Source of the DNA: PALSA-1004 sp963829085
Lineage (GTDB): Bacteria > Pseudomonadota > Gammaproteobacteria > Burkholderiales > SG8-41
Direction of reading: 5' to 3'
Length of the DNA: 64,000 nt
NCBI GenBank assembly: GCA_963829085.1
Contig: CAWHHJ010000019.1
Coordinates: forward strand, 1 to 64,000
The notes under the pieces are model-generated. The model was not told the origin of the DNA, ran no database searches, and saw nothing but the letters and a program-made list of their open reading frames with translations. The stretch's first letter is position 1. Each line of letters begins with the position of its first letter. Of the stretch, positions 25,201 to 34,679 are shown piece after piece. Made by a program: the position numbers and the translations under genes.

Positions 25201-27327
25201 GAGCGTGAGCGGCAATTTACGCCGCCAGTTGGGATGCTGACCGACGGTGCCGGGGAGGTTCGGCTGCTCGATGACGCCGAGCACATCCTCCGCTTGCGCA
25301 ATCATGATCGCCGCCGGCGTCCGCGCCAGATAAATATGCAAGGCCACGATAAACTCGGGCGTCATCTCCGGCATCGATGCGGGGTCGACGCTCACGCCCG
25401 CCGGCAGCAGACCTTCATGTTCGAGCGCAAGCAGCAACGCCGCGCGTTCCTGCGCCCGGGCAAGAACCTGCTGCTCGCGGACTTCATTGGTGGGAAACAA
25501 TCCGAGCGCTGCGCGCGCATGCAAGTCCTGCCCGTGCCAGTAACCGGCAAGCGTCGGCAGATCATGTGTTGAGCAGGCGGCGAGCGCCTGTGCGGGGTAG
25601 CGGTCAGGCGGCAGAAAATGGCCGGCGCTGTCGCGTTCGAAAATTAACAGCCGATATGAAAGTACTCCCGCATCGTGCAGCGCAGCCCTTACTTCATCCG
25701 GAACTGTCCCGAGATCCTCGCCGATCACCAGGCAACGGTGCCGGTGGCTTTCGAGCGCGACGATGCCGAGGATATCCGCGAACGGATATCGCACGTACGT
25801 GCCCTGTGCTGGCTCCATGCCCGGCAGCACCCAAAACAGCCGCGCAAGTCCCATCACGTGATCGATCCGCAATGCGCCTGCGCGCGTCATGTTCGCACCC
25901 AAGGTAGCGATGAGCGGCGCATATGCCGCTTCGCGGAGTCGCGTCGGCACGAGCGGCGGCAGTCCCCAGTTCTGGCCTGGGATGTTGAAGGCGTCCGGCG
26001 GCGCTCCCACGCTCGCGGTCAAAGCATAGACATCCTGATTTGCCCAGGCATCTGCGCCGCTGCGGTCGATCGAGATTGCAAGGTCGGTATACAGCCCTAT
26101 GCCAAGGCCGCGCTCAAAGCACAGCGCTTCGGCGGCCGCGATCTGCTCATCTGCCTGCCACTGCAGATACTCGAAGAATTGAACACGCGAGACGTGCGCT
26201 TCCGCAAACTCAGTTACCGCGCTTGAGCGTGGATCGCGGAAAGGCTCAGGCCATTCCTGCCAGCCGCCGATGCCCGGCTGCTCACGGTGCATATATTCCT
26301 GTAACGCTTCAAACAGCGCGTAACGGCGCAGAGCGTTGCCGCGCCCGGCGCAATAGTTGCGAAATGCGCGCGCGCGGCGTGTACCACCGCGCAGCTCATG
26401 CTCATTGAAATGTGCATATAGCATCTCGAGCACGGGGCGCTTGACCGCTGCGACGGCCACGTGATCGACGAGTTCCGCGTCGCGCAGGCTTTTCAGTTCG
26501 GCGCGAAAGGCTACTGAGTTCGCCAGTTCGCGTGCCGCGCTTGCCGTGCGAAACTCTTCAATGGCCTCGACATCAAGATACAAAACATTTAGGAACAGGC
26601 GGCTCGACGGGCTGTAGGGACTGACGTGCGCCGGATTGTGCAGAAACAGGGCATGCAGCGGGTTCATGCCGATCAGCGATGCGCCGCGCGCCGCCCACTG
26701 GTCGATATACAGCCGCAGATCGGTGAAGTCGCCGATTCCCCAGTTTCGTTCCGAACGCACCCCATAAAGCTGCAATGCGCCGCCCCACACGCGGCCACCG
26801 CGCGCAATCGCTTCAGGCTGATAGCAGCGGCTCGGAACGACGATCAATGCAGCTTCTGCAATGCGTTTGTCCTGATCGAAAAGCGCAATCCGGTGATATC
26901 CGAAGGACAGCTCGCCCGGCAACGGCAGTAGTGCCGCACGAAAACTTTCTCCGTCGACACTGGCTTGCTCCACTGATGACAGCGCTTCGGGCATGAACTG
27001 ACCAGCCTGAGCGTGGCCATTTTCTTCGGTCACGCGCCACGCCAACTCCCGGCCGTCGAGCGCACAGCGCAACTGTATGCGTGCGCCCTGCACGAGCGCA
27101 TCGCGCTGAATGACAATCGCGGCAGGCAGTATCAACTGCCAGCGGTCGCGCTCGAACTCCTGCAATGAAGATTCGACTGCACTGTCGTCGTCCGCGCGGA
27201 CGCCCAGTGCGGCCAGCAGTAAACGCAGTGTCCGCTCCGGTGCGTCATGCCATTTGCCCCACACATCGTGATACCCGAGATCGATATTGCAGCGGCTCGC
27301 GAGGTCCGCAAGTCGCGCATCAGGCAC
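22210..27327 (-). CDS. Bifunctional 4-alpha-glucanotransferase / maltooligosyltrehalose synthase (MalQ-TreY fusion)
   Basis: This 1705-aa protein has two complete GH modules. Residues 1 to about 735 are an E. coli-type MalQ (GH77) with its N-terminal accessory domain; the nucleophile lies in ALRIDHVMGLARLFW near 486, the acid/base in VIGEDLGTVP near 535, and STHDLPTLAGYW follows. From about 745 it is TreY (GH13), with RATYRLQLHSKFTF, YLRARSGSTHGYDIID, LRIDHPDGLFDP near 1081 and VVVEKI near 1126. MalQ rearranges maltodextrins; TreY converts the reducing end to maltooligosyl-trehalose for TreZ. The GTG at 27327 overlaps treZ by 8 nt and has GGAG in treZ. A start at 27456 would overlap treZ by 137 nt. 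Confidence 0.88.
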   Translation of the reverse strand: MPDARLADLASRCNIDLGYHDVWGKWHDAPERTLRLLLAALGVRADDDSAVESSLQEFERDRWQLILPAAIVIQRDALVQGARIQLRCALDGRELAWRVTEENGHAQAGQFMPEALSSVEQASVDGESFRAALLPLPGELSFGYHRIALFDQDKRIAEAALIVVPSRCYQPEAIARGGRVWGGALQLYGVRSERNWGIGDFTDLRLYIDQWAARGASLIGMNPLHALFLHNPAHVSPYSPSSRLFLNVLYLDVEAIEEFRTASAARELANSVAFRAELKSLRDAELVDHVAVAAVKRPVLEMLYAHFNEHELRGGTRRARAFRNYCAGRGNALRRYALFEALQEYMHREQPGIGGWQEWPEPFRDPRSSAVTEFAEAHVSRVQFFEYLQWQADEQIAAAEALCFERGLGIGLYTDLAISIDRSGADAWANQDVYALTASVGAPPDAFNIPGQNWGLPPLVPTRLREAAYAPLIATLGANMTRAGALRIDHVMGLARLFWVLPGMEPAQGTYVRYPFADILGIVALESHRHRCLVIGEDLGTVPDEVRAALHDAGVLSYRLLIFERDSAGHFLPPDRYPAQALAACSTHDLPTLAGYWHGQDLHARAALGLFPTNEVREQQVLARAQERAALLLALEHEGLLPAGVSVDPASMPEMTPEFIVALHIYLARTPAAIMIAQAEDVLGVIEQPNLPGTVGQHPNWRRKLPLTLEQWSDDARFRRITDAISGLRGQRSLPRPRPSRQLTGASIPRATYRLQLHSKFTFRDATQLVPYLSSLGISHVYCSPYLRARSGSTHGYDIIDHQALNPEIGTRAQFDEFVAALHAHGMNQIMDIVPNHMGVMGADNAWWLEVLENGQASQYADFFDIDWQPVSADLANRVLLPVLGNHYGSVLAAGELSLGFDAPTGSFSIHYYDHRFPIDPREYPRVLDRAAATLTPADVAADALAEFKSLVSAFGYLPARDERAPERIAERATNKEVHKRRLAQLATEQTPIMEAIRAGVRTFNGRKDDAASFDDLHALLEAQAYRLSYWRVASDEINYRRFFDINDLAALRMENETVFDATHRFAFELVREGAVEGLRIDHPDGLFDPAAYFKRLQDTYRQMAALHNNPMSEEEQRRPLYVVVEKIIAPFEHVPETWPIYGSTGYRFANVVNDLFVDSAAEARFTRIYHAFIGDKVTFEAVANRAKHSILRTALASELTVLANRLFRIARADRTTRDYTLNTLRQALAEIIAWFPVYRTYIADEVRPDDRRYIEWAVAKAKRHTRAADSSIFEFVKSTLLCETSNPALLADVNYFARKFQQVTAPVTAKGVEDTSFYIYNRLVSLNDVGGDPTAFGYSVAGFHGASADRAAKWPHTMIATSTHDNKRSADVRARINVLSEMSAAWRLQLRRWSRMNRRRKRIIDDLPAPTPNDEYLLYQTLIGSFPLGPTTGPELQAYCARIEQYMLKAVREAKVNTSWLNPNEDYEQAVVQFVRGLLSETEHNLFLDDFRASIVPLSWLGMLNSLSVCLITLTSPGVPDTYQGSELWDFSLVDPDNRRPVDYEQREALLAQLTSMATDARRLKQRVRRLVENMPDGRVKLYVISRLLLLRREHAELFRYGSYTPLPVSGKRAAHVVAYAREYGNGGAITVAGRLFAGLGTGAGELPCGEKAWGDTRLELPSGAKGVALRNVLTNGAHTATDGAVSVGELFADFPGAVLSYER

Positions 27328-29146
27328 GCACGGGCTCCAGCGTCCACAGAGCGCTCCATGCAGGCAACGTATCTGTCGTCGCGAGCTCCAGAGGAAACAG
27401 CAGTTCGCCACGCGGGCGCGGATATCGCTCCCACGGGCGTTCTGAGAAATTTGCAATCAGGTGCAGCGCTGATCCGTCGCCGAGGACCCAGTCGACGCCG
27501 ATCTTATTCTCGCCAATAACCTGGAAGTGGCCGGCATGCGCGCTCCCCGCCAGGTGCGGAACAATCGCCTTGCGGCGTATTTCGAGCAGATCGCTGTAGA
27601 GTCGATGCCACTCATGGTGCCCCTCTTCGCCGACCTCGTTCCACTTAAGCTTGGAGCACGCAAAGGTCGACTCGGCGTTAGGATCGGGAATCGACGCGAG
27701 TTTTGCGGGATCGGAAAATCGCTCAAACGCCGAGAATTCCTTACGTCGCCCATCACGCACTGCGGTCGCGAGTTCAGCACCGAAATCGCAGAAGAAAAGA
27801 AACGGCGTGCTGGCCGCGAATTCTTCGCCCATAAATAACATTGGAATTGAAGGCGCGAGCAGAAAACAGATGACGCCGACCCGCAGCGCGTTCTGAAGGG
27901 CGAGCGCCGCGATGCGCTCGCCCATCGCGCGGTTGCCGACCTGGTCATGTGTCTGCGTGAATATTATGAATGCCGTCGATGGCAATTGCTTCGAAACCTC
28001 GCCGCGCGGCTGACCGCCGCGATGCGCAGATACCTCGCCCTGAAAAGCAAACCCTTCGGCGAGCGTGCGTGCCAGAAACCACAGCGCGCGTTCTGAATAG
28101 TCACAGTAATAGCCGTCGCGTTCACCGGTAGTCAATATATGCAGTGCATGATGAAAGTCATCATTCCATTGCGCGCTCGCGCAAACGGGCGCCGCGCGAT
28201 CGGTCGCGCGCGTGAGGTAACGGGCCTGATTGCGATCATTTTCGAGGATCAGATGCACATGGCGTTCGCTGCCAGGGCCTTGATGCAGCGCTGCGGCGAT
28301 TTCAGTCACGATGTCGGGACGCGAGTCGTCGGCAATCGCATGCACCGCGTCCAGGCGCAGCCCATCGAGATTGAATTCCTCGACCCAGTAGAGCGCATTG
28401 TGAATGAAGTAATCGCGCACGGTACGCGCCTGATCGCCATCGAAGTTGATGGCGGCGCCCCATGGCGTCTGATGCCTGGCATTGAAAAACTGGGGCGCAT
28501 AGGCGTGCAAATAATTGCCTTCAGGACCGAAGTGGTTGTAGACAACGTCGAGTATCACCATGAGTCCGCGCGCATGAGCGGCGACTACGAGGCCCTTCAG
28601 ATCGTCGGGCGTCCCATAGCTTGCGTCGGGGGCAAACGGCAGCACGCCGTCATAGCCCCAATTGCGCCGGCCCGGGAAATCGGCAACCGGCATGATCTCG
28701 ATCGCGGTAATGCCGAGCCTGACCAGATAATCAAGTCGTGCGACGGCCGCGTTGAATGTGCCGTCAGGCGTAAACGTGCCGACGTGCAGCTCATAGATCA
28801 CCGCCTCTTCCCATGGCCTTCCCTTCCACATCTCGTGGGGCCATTCAAACGTGCACGGGTCAACGAGCGCGCTCGGGCCGTGCACGTCCTCAGGGTTGTA
28901 ACGCGACGCGGGGTCCGGGACGCTGAGACTGTCGCTGACGCGGTATTTGTATTGGGCGCCGGCTATCATGTCGCTGACTAGCGCGGAGTGCCAGCCATCA
29001 CCATTCGTCTGCATGGCCACATCGATGCGCTTCTCACCGTGCGTCACTTCGAGCCTCACGCCGCTGGCGCCGGGGGCCCACAGGCGAAAACGGGCGAGAC
29101 CTTGCTCGAATTCCGCACCAAATGGCATGCGATGACGGTATCTCAC
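27320..29146 (-). CDS. treZ: Malto-oligosyltrehalose trehalohydrolase
   Basis: This 608-aa GH13 enzyme releases trehalose from the product of TreY. The N-terminal CBM48-like domain includes ARFRLWAPGASGVRLEV. Catalytic stretches are DVVYNHFGPEGNYL, the nucleophile in LDGLRLDAVHAIADDS, the acid/base in LILENDRNQARYL, and QTHDQVGNRAMGERI. The GTG at 29146 overlaps the glgX stop as GTGA; an internal ATG six codons later (29128) starts closer to homologues. Its stop lies inside the start of the MalQ-TreY frame, so TreZ and TreY are probably made in step. Confidence 0.92.
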   Translation of the reverse strand: MRYRHRMPFGAEFEQGLARFRLWAPGASGVRLEVTHGEKRIDVAMQTNGDGWHSALVSDMIAGAQYKYRVSDSLSVPDPASRYNPEDVHGPSALVDPCTFEWPHEMWKGRPWEEAVIYELHVGTFTPDGTFNAAVARLDYLVRLGITAIEIMPVADFPGRRNWGYDGVLPFAPDASYGTPDDLKGLVVAAHARGLMVILDVVYNHFGPEGNYLHAYAPQFFNARHQTPWGAAINFDGDQARTVRDYFIHNALYWVEEFNLDGLRLDAVHAIADDSRPDIVTEIAAALHQGPGSERHVHLILENDRNQARYLTRATDRAAPVCASAQWNDDFHHALHILTTGERDGYYCDYSERALWFLARTLAEGFAFQGEVSAHRGGQPRGEVSKQLPSTAFIIFTQTHDQVGNRAMGERIAALALQNALRVGVICFLLAPSIPMLFMGEEFAASTPFLFFCDFGAELATAVRDGRRKEFSAFERFSDPAKLASIPDPNAESTFACSKLKWNEVGEEGHHEWHRLYSDLLEIRRKAIVPHLAGSAHAGHFQVIGENKIGVDWVLGDGSALHLIANFSERPWERYPRPRGELLFPLELATTDTLPAWSALWTLEPVRA

Positions 29147-31290
29147 GCGCCGCGCTCCTGTTGCTGCAGCAGCACGAGCGAGCGTCCCTGCAGCGGATAC
29201 TCCGTGCGCGGCGTGACTGTTTCGAGCTCCGGCACCGCATCACTGAATGAGGTATCGATACGGGCCAGCCAGGACGCGCCGGGCACGAACTCCGGCAGCA
29301 TGAATGGCACCGCGTCGTGATGCGCATTGAAGAGCATGAGGAAACTCTCGTCAACAATTGGACGGCCATGTGCGTCCGTCTCCTCGAGTGCATCACCCGA
29401 GAGATAAACGCCCAGGCATCGCGCGAAATCCTTGGTCCACTCTTCGGTCGTCATCTCGATGCCGTCGGGCTTGAGCCAAACGATATCTTTGACGGCGCCG
29501 CCATGCAGCGGCCGGCCCTGGAAGAAATCGCGGCGCCGGAAAATCGGATGTTGGCGGCGCAACTCGATCATGTGGGTCGTAAATTTCAGCAGTTGCTGTT
29601 GCGCAGGTCCGAGTTGCCAATTGAGCCACGCAAGCTCATTGTCCTGACAGTACGCGTTGTTGTTGCCATGCTGACTGCGGCTGATCTCATCCCCGGCGAG
29701 CAGCATCGGCACGCCTTGCGAAAGAAAGAGCGTTGCCAGCAGATTGCGCTTCTGGCGCTCGCGCAGATCGAGAATCACCGGATCGTCGGTCGGTCCCTCG
29801 ACGCCGCAATTCCACGAGAGATTATTGTTGTGTCCGTCACGGTTCTCTTCGCCGTTCGCTTCGTTATGCTTGTCGTTGTATGAAACAAGATCATTCAATG
29901 TGAAGCCGTCGTGCGCCGCAATGAAGTTAATGCTGGCGCAGGGGCTGCGCCCGTTGCGACCGTAGAGATCGCTCGACCCCGTCAGGCGCCGCGCGAAGTC
30001 GCCAATCAGCCCGCCGTCACCTTTCCAATACGCACGCATGGTGTCGCGGTACTGGTCGTTCCATTCGGCCCAGCCGACGGGAAAATTGCCGACCTGGTAG
30101 CCGCCCTCACCGAGGTCCCACGGTTCCGCAATCAGCTTGACCTGCGATAGCACCGGATCCTGCCGCAGAATGTCGAAGAAGGCGCCCAGACGATCAACTT
30201 CATGCAGCTCCCGCGCGAGCGCGGCGGCGAGATCGAAGCGAAAACCGTCGACGTGCATCTCGTTCACCCAATAGCGCAGTGAGTCCATGATGAGCTGTAG
30301 CACGCGTGGATGCTGCATGTTCAGCGTATTTCCGCAGCCCGTGAAGTCAACGTAATAGCGTGGGCTCTCCGGATTCAGACGATAGTACGCCGCGTTATCG
30401 ATGCCGCGAAAACACAGCGTTGCTCCGCAGTGATTGCCCTCCGCGGTATGGTTGTACACAACATCGAGGATGACCTCGAGACCTGCCGCGTGCAGTGTCT
30501 TCACCATCGTTTTGAACTCGGATATGCTGCCCGACGCGCAATAGCGCTTCTCGGGCGCAAAGAATCCGATGGTGTTGTAGCCCCAATAGTTACGCATGCC
30601 CTGCTCGACCAGTCGCCGGTCATCGACGAAGGCATGCACGGGCATCAGCTCAACAGAAGTCACGCCCAGGCCGCACAGATGGTCGATGATGGCGGGGCAG
30701 CTCAAGCCGGCAAACGTGCCGCGCAGCGGCGGCGGCACTTGCGGATGCAGCCTGGTGTAGCCGCCCACATGCAACTCGTAAATTACTGTGTCGTGCCACG
30801 GGACATTCGGCCGCCGGTCATCGCCCCAGCTGAATGCCGTATCGACCACACGGCACTTCGGCATGCCGCTGGCGCTCTCGCGCCGGTCCAGGGAGAGATC
30901 TTCCCGCTTGTGTCCTATCGTGTAGCCATAGTGCGCATCGCTCCAGCGTAACGTGCCTGTCATATCACGCGCGTACGGGTCAAGCAGCAGCTTATGCGGG
31001 TTAAACCGGTGTCCCTGATCAGGCTGATAGGGTCCATGCACGCGATACCCGTACAGTGTGCCGGGACGCGCTTCCGGCAGGTAGCAATGCCATACCTGGT
31101 CCGTGCGTTCACCAATCGGTATGCGTTGTATTTCCCGCCGCCCGCTATCGTCGAACAGACAGAGCTCGACTTTCTCAGCGTGCTCGGAGAACAGCGCGAA
31201 ATTGACGCCGCGTCCATCCCAAGTGGCCCCGAGCGGAAACGGCCGGCCCGGCCACGTCGCCGTCACCGGCTGCATCAACGATTTTTTCAT
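29143..31290 (-). CDS. glgX: Glycogen debranching enzyme (isoamylase type)
   Basis: This 715-aa GH13 isoamylase-type enzyme cuts alpha-1,6 branches of glycogen. Evidence includes the N-terminal FPLGATWDGRGVNFALFSEHA (CBM48) and DVVYNHTAEGN. Further family stretches are FTGCGNTLNMQHPRVLQ, the nucleophile in VDGFRFDLAAALARE, the acid/base in KLIAEPWDLGEGGYQVG, and AAHDGFTLNDLVSYNDKHNE. Its start overlaps the preceding TreS/maltokinase stop by 4 nt and its stop overlaps treZ by 4 nt. In this cluster it would supply linear chains to TreY and MalQ. Confidence 0.92.
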   Translation of the reverse strand: MKKSLMQPVTATWPGRPFPLGATWDGRGVNFALFSEHAEKVELCLFDDSGRREIQRIPIGERTDQVWHCYLPEARPGTLYGYRVHGPYQPDQGHRFNPHKLLLDPYARDMTGTLRWSDAHYGYTIGHKREDLSLDRRESASGMPKCRVVDTAFSWGDDRRPNVPWHDTVIYELHVGGYTRLHPQVPPPLRGTFAGLSCPAIIDHLCGLGVTSVELMPVHAFVDDRRLVEQGMRNYWGYNTIGFFAPEKRYCASGSISEFKTMVKTLHAAGLEVILDVVYNHTAEGNHCGATLCFRGIDNAAYYRLNPESPRYYVDFTGCGNTLNMQHPRVLQLIMDSLRYWVNEMHVDGFRFDLAAALARELHEVDRLGAFFDILRQDPVLSQVKLIAEPWDLGEGGYQVGNFPVGWAEWNDQYRDTMRAYWKGDGGLIGDFARRLTGSSDLYGRNGRSPCASINFIAAHDGFTLNDLVSYNDKHNEANGEENRDGHNNNLSWNCGVEGPTDDPVILDLRERQKRNLLATLFLSQGVPMLLAGDEISRSQHGNNNAYCQDNELAWLNWQLGPAQQQLLKFTTHMIELRRQHPIFRRRDFFQGRPLHGGAVKDIVWLKPDGIEMTTEEWTKDFARCLGVYLSGDALEETDAHGRPIVDESFLMLFNAHHDAVPFMLPEFVPGASWLARIDTSFSDAVPELETVTPRTEYPLQGRSLVLLQQQERGA

Positions 31291-34200
31291 GGCCGCATCA
31301 GCGCCAGCAGCCCCTGCACAGGAATCGGAATCCAGTCCGGCCGGTTATCCAGTTCATACCGCAATTCATACAGAGCTTTCTCGAATACAAATAAATCAGT
31401 GAGTGCCTTGAGATCGGCTGGCCGCGCAGGTACGGACGCAAGACCCTGCGCTGCATCGGTGTACGCAGCGAGAAAAGCGCTGACGGCTCCGCGCTCCCAG
31501 GTTTCAATCGCTGCGGCGAGCGTTGCCCGCGCGTCGGTCACGCCGGTCGATGCAGCGCGCAGCGCGCTGTGCGATGCATAGTTGAATGAACGCAGCATAC
31601 CGGCGACGTCACGCAGCGGACTGTGCTTGCGGCGGCGCTCGTCGATGGGACGCGCCGGCTCTCCTTCGAAGTCAATGATGATGAAATCGTTTTGCGCGAG
31701 CAGAACCTGTCCCAGGTGAAGATCGCCGTGATACCGCGTTTTAAATAAACCGGTAGCGTCTATCCCGAGCGCGGAGATTCTTTCCAGCAGGCTCTCGCGT
31801 GCGGCGAGCAATTCATCAACCGCAGGCTGCACTTCCGCGGGAACCTTCGCGCTTGCAAGGGCGGCAAACGTGCGCTCGGCCTCGCTGACCACGCTTGCCT
31901 TCCACTGGGCAACGTCGTCGGAAGTCACGGCCTCGGGCTCGAAGCCGGGATCACCGGTGTGATGGGCGAATGCACGATGCATCTCGGCGACGCGGCGGCC
32001 AAGCACTGCGAGCTGCGAAAAGTAAAATGCGTGACGGCCCTCGGGTGCCGCAGCGGGCGACATCGTGCCTGCGGCAGTGATATCGGCACCCAGCGGTGCG
32101 GCAGCGCCCGCAGTCGTCGCAAAGCTGCGCTCCAGATACTGGAGCGTGTAAGCCCACGCATCGCCCTGGTTATCGATGTACTTCTGCAATATTGCGAGTG
32201 TGAGCGGGTCGCCACCGTCGGCTCCGACGTATTCAACCGCGCCGACAACCGGCGCTATGTTTGAATAAGGCGAGACGTCAGTGAGGAAGCGCCCGACTTC
32301 GAATTCCGGGTTTACGCCACCGTGCAGTCGGGCGTAGCCCTTGAGATACATGCGGCTGCCGAAGAACACACCGGTATTGCTTTGCTCGAGCGTGGGTACC
32401 TTCACGTCCTCGTCGATTGCCGATGCGAGCTCGCTATAGATCGATGTGGACGAGAAACGCAGGCGCCCGCGTCCCAGGGGCACTTCGGCGTTGGTCCCCA
32501 TGGCGCGCGCCAGCGCGCGCGCAAATCGCGGATTGCCAAATGCGGCATACAGCACGCCCATACGCTCCTTCTGGCGTACTTTTGCGAAGCTCCACGCGCC
32601 GAGCTTTTCCAGCGGATCGTAGTTGCGCGATTCCCATTCAATCGACAGCGGAAAGAAATAGTACTGCCGGCCGCCCGCCGCGAGATCCACGTTGAGTATG
32701 CCCATGAGCCAACTACCCTCGGGCGTGTTCCATTCCGACATTTGTCCGAAGAACGCATCCTTGATCGGCTGGCTTTTCGCGGAAAACCAGCGCCGGCTGC
32801 GCAGATAAGGCACCAGTATTTCGTCGCGCAGGCGCTCGCGCGTCATGTTGAGAATGAGACGCCGTGCGTCGCGCGCCCGCTCCGTGCTGTTCAATTCGCT
32901 GCGCCAGTTTGCGGCGAGCACGAGCACTGGAAGCGGGCGGTACGGAAGCCGCTCCTCATGCCACGCCGGAGGTTTTGCGTCTGCCGACAACTGGAACGCA
33001 AAGTACCCATGCCCTGCCAACGTCAGAAGGTATGGCAATTTTCCGATCGGCGCGAACGAAGCCTTGCCCATGATTTCGACAGGCACTCTCTGCTCGAAGC
33101 GTGCAAGGTCGAGCTCGACCGCTTGCGGCACGCGCGATAGATTCGCCACACACAGCATCGCCTCGTTTTCATACTCGCGCAGGTATGCGATGACTTTGCG
33201 ATTGCCGGGCTCCAGAAAAGTCAGCGTGCCCCGCCCGAAAGCGCGATAACTCGCGCGCGTAGCAATCAGACGGCGCGTCCAGTGCAGCAGCGACGAAGAG
33301 CTGCGCAATTGCGCTTCGACGTTGACGGACTGATAGCCATAGACGGCGTCCATGATCGGTGGCAAATACAGGCGCTGCGGATCGGCGCGTGAAAATCCCG
33401 CGTTGCGATCGGGACTCCATTGCATGGGCGTGCGCACGCCATTGCGGTCGCCCAGATATATGTTGTCGCCCATGCCGATCTCATCGCCGTAATACAGAAT
33501 GGGCGAGCCCGGCAGCGTCATCAGCATGAATGAAATGAGCTCGATCTGCGGACGGCTGTTCTCAAGTAGCGGCGCGAGCCGGCGGCGGATGCCGACGTTC
33601 ACCCGCATGCGCGGATCGTTGGCAAAAATCTGATACATGTAATCGCGCTCACGATCGGTGACCATTTCCAGCGTCAGCTCATCATGATTGCGCAGGAAAA
33701 TCGCCCATTGACAGTTGGCAGGGATGTCGGGCGTCTGCCCCATGATCTCTACCAGAGGATGGCGATCCTCCATGGCGATCGACATGAAGAGGCGCGGCAT
33801 GAGCGGAAAGTGATACGCCATGTGGCATTCATCGCCATCGCCGAAATACTGGCGCACGTCCTCGGGCCACTGATTCGCTTCCGCGAGTAGCAGCTTTCCC
33901 TCGTAGCGGCTGTCGAGTGCGGCTCGAATCTGTTTGATGACGACGTGTGTTTCGGGAAGGTTTTCGTTGTTCGTGCCTTCGCGTTCAACCAGGTAGGGAA
34001 TCGCGTCGAGCCGGAATCCGTCGACCCCGAGATCGAGCCAGAAACGCATGGTGCGCAGGACCGCTTTCAGCACCTGCGGATTGTCGAAGTTGAGATCCGG
34101 CTGGTGACTGAAGAACCGGTGCCAGTAGTGCGACTGCGCGACGCTGTCCCATGCCCAGTTCGAGGATTCAGTATCTGTAAATATGATGCGCGTGCCGGCG

Positions 34201-34679
34201 TACTTATTGGGATCGTCGCTCCAGACGTAGTAATCGCGCTTGAGCGAACCTTTAGGTGCGCGGCGCGCGGCCTGGAACCATGGATGCTGGTCCGAGGTAT
34301 GGTTGATAATCAGCTCGGTGATGATGCGCAGTCCGCGGCGATGGGCTTCGCGCACGAAATGACGAAAGTCCTGCCGGTTGCCGAAAGCGGGATTGATGTT
34401 TTCATAGTCCGCGACGTCATATCCATCATCCAGCATCGGCGACGGATAGAACGGCAGCAGCCAGATGGTGTTGACCCCGAGGTCGCGTATGTAATCGAGC
34501 TTTTCTGTCAGCCCATGAAAATCGCCAACGCCGTCCTGATTAGAATCGAAAAAAGCCTTCACGTGCAGCTGGTAGATGATTGCGTCCTTGTACCAGAGCG
34601 GATCGCTCGTGACGGCGGTCGGGGCCGGTGTCGAGTTGGGATCTGAGGCCTGCGGAGCGTTTGTGTCCATGACTGTCAA
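31287..34679 (-). CDS. treS: Trehalose synthase fused to maltokinase (TreS-Mak)
   Basis: This 1130-aa protein has TreS (GH13) over about residues 25-575. Its motifs are WYKDAIIYQLHVKAFFDSN, LIINHTSDQHPWFQ, the nucleophile in GVDGFRLDAIPYL, the acid/base in LLLAEANQWPEDV, and RNHDELTLEMVT. The second half (about 600-1125) is a maltokinase of the Mak/Pep2 type with the aminoglycoside-kinase-like motif YHGDLHLGQVLL near 986 and metal site IDFEGEP. TreS interconverts trehalose and maltose; Mak phosphorylates maltose to maltose-1-phosphate, the GlgE donor. Such fusions are known in other proteobacteria and actinobacteria. It overlaps glgE and glgX by 4 nt each. Confidence 0.92.
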   Translation of the reverse strand: MTVMDTNAPQASDPNSTPAPTAVTSDPLWYKDAIIYQLHVKAFFDSNQDGVGDFHGLTEKLDYIRDLGVNTIWLLPFYPSPMLDDGYDVADYENINPAFGNRQDFRHFVREAHRRGLRIITELIINHTSDQHPWFQAARRAPKGSLKRDYYVWSDDPNKYAGTRIIFTDTESSNWAWDSVAQSHYWHRFFSHQPDLNFDNPQVLKAVLRTMRFWLDLGVDGFRLDAIPYLVEREGTNNENLPETHVVIKQIRAALDSRYEGKLLLAEANQWPEDVRQYFGDGDECHMAYHFPLMPRLFMSIAMEDRHPLVEIMGQTPDIPANCQWAIFLRNHDELTLEMVTDRERDYMYQIFANDPRMRVNVGIRRRLAPLLENSRPQIELISFMLMTLPGSPILYYGDEIGMGDNIYLGDRNGVRTPMQWSPDRNAGFSRADPQRLYLPPIMDAVYGYQSVNVEAQLRSSSSLLHWTRRLIATRASYRAFGRGTLTFLEPGNRKVIAYLREYENEAMLCVANLSRVPQAVELDLARFEQRVPVEIMGKASFAPIGKLPYLLTLAGHGYFAFQLSADAKPPAWHEERLPYRPLPVLVLAANWRSELNSTERARDARRLILNMTRERLRDEILVPYLRSRRWFSAKSQPIKDAFFGQMSEWNTPEGSWLMGILNVDLAAGGRQYYFFPLSIEWESRNYDPLEKLGAWSFAKVRQKERMGVLYAAFGNPRFARALARAMGTNAEVPLGRGRLRFSSTSIYSELASAIDEDVKVPTLEQSNTGVFFGSRMYLKGYARLHGGVNPEFEVGRFLTDVSPYSNIAPVVGAVEYVGADGGDPLTLAILQKYIDNQGDAWAYTLQYLERSFATTAGAAAPLGADITAAGTMSPAAAPEGRHAFYFSQLAVLGRRVAEMHRAFAHHTGDPGFEPEAVTSDDVAQWKASVVSEAERTFAALASAKVPAEVQPAVDELLAARESLLERISALGIDATGLFKTRYHGDLHLGQVLLAQNDFIIIDFEGEPARPIDERRRKHSPLRDVAGMLRSFNYASHSALRAASTGVTDARATLAAAIETWERGAVSAFLAAYTDAAQGLASVPARPADLKALTDLFVFEKALYELRYELDNRPDWIPIPVQGLLALMRP

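Noticed and set aside
24900..25300. MalQ-TreY fusion as an assembly artefact
   Set aside because: The junction is in one clean frame with a plausible linker, and both modules have complete catalytic motifs; a random indel would rarely produce this.
27328..27456. Longer start for the MalQ-TreY fusion
   Set aside because: It would overlap treZ by 137 nt and adds a Cys/Arg-rich stretch unlike MalQ proteins.
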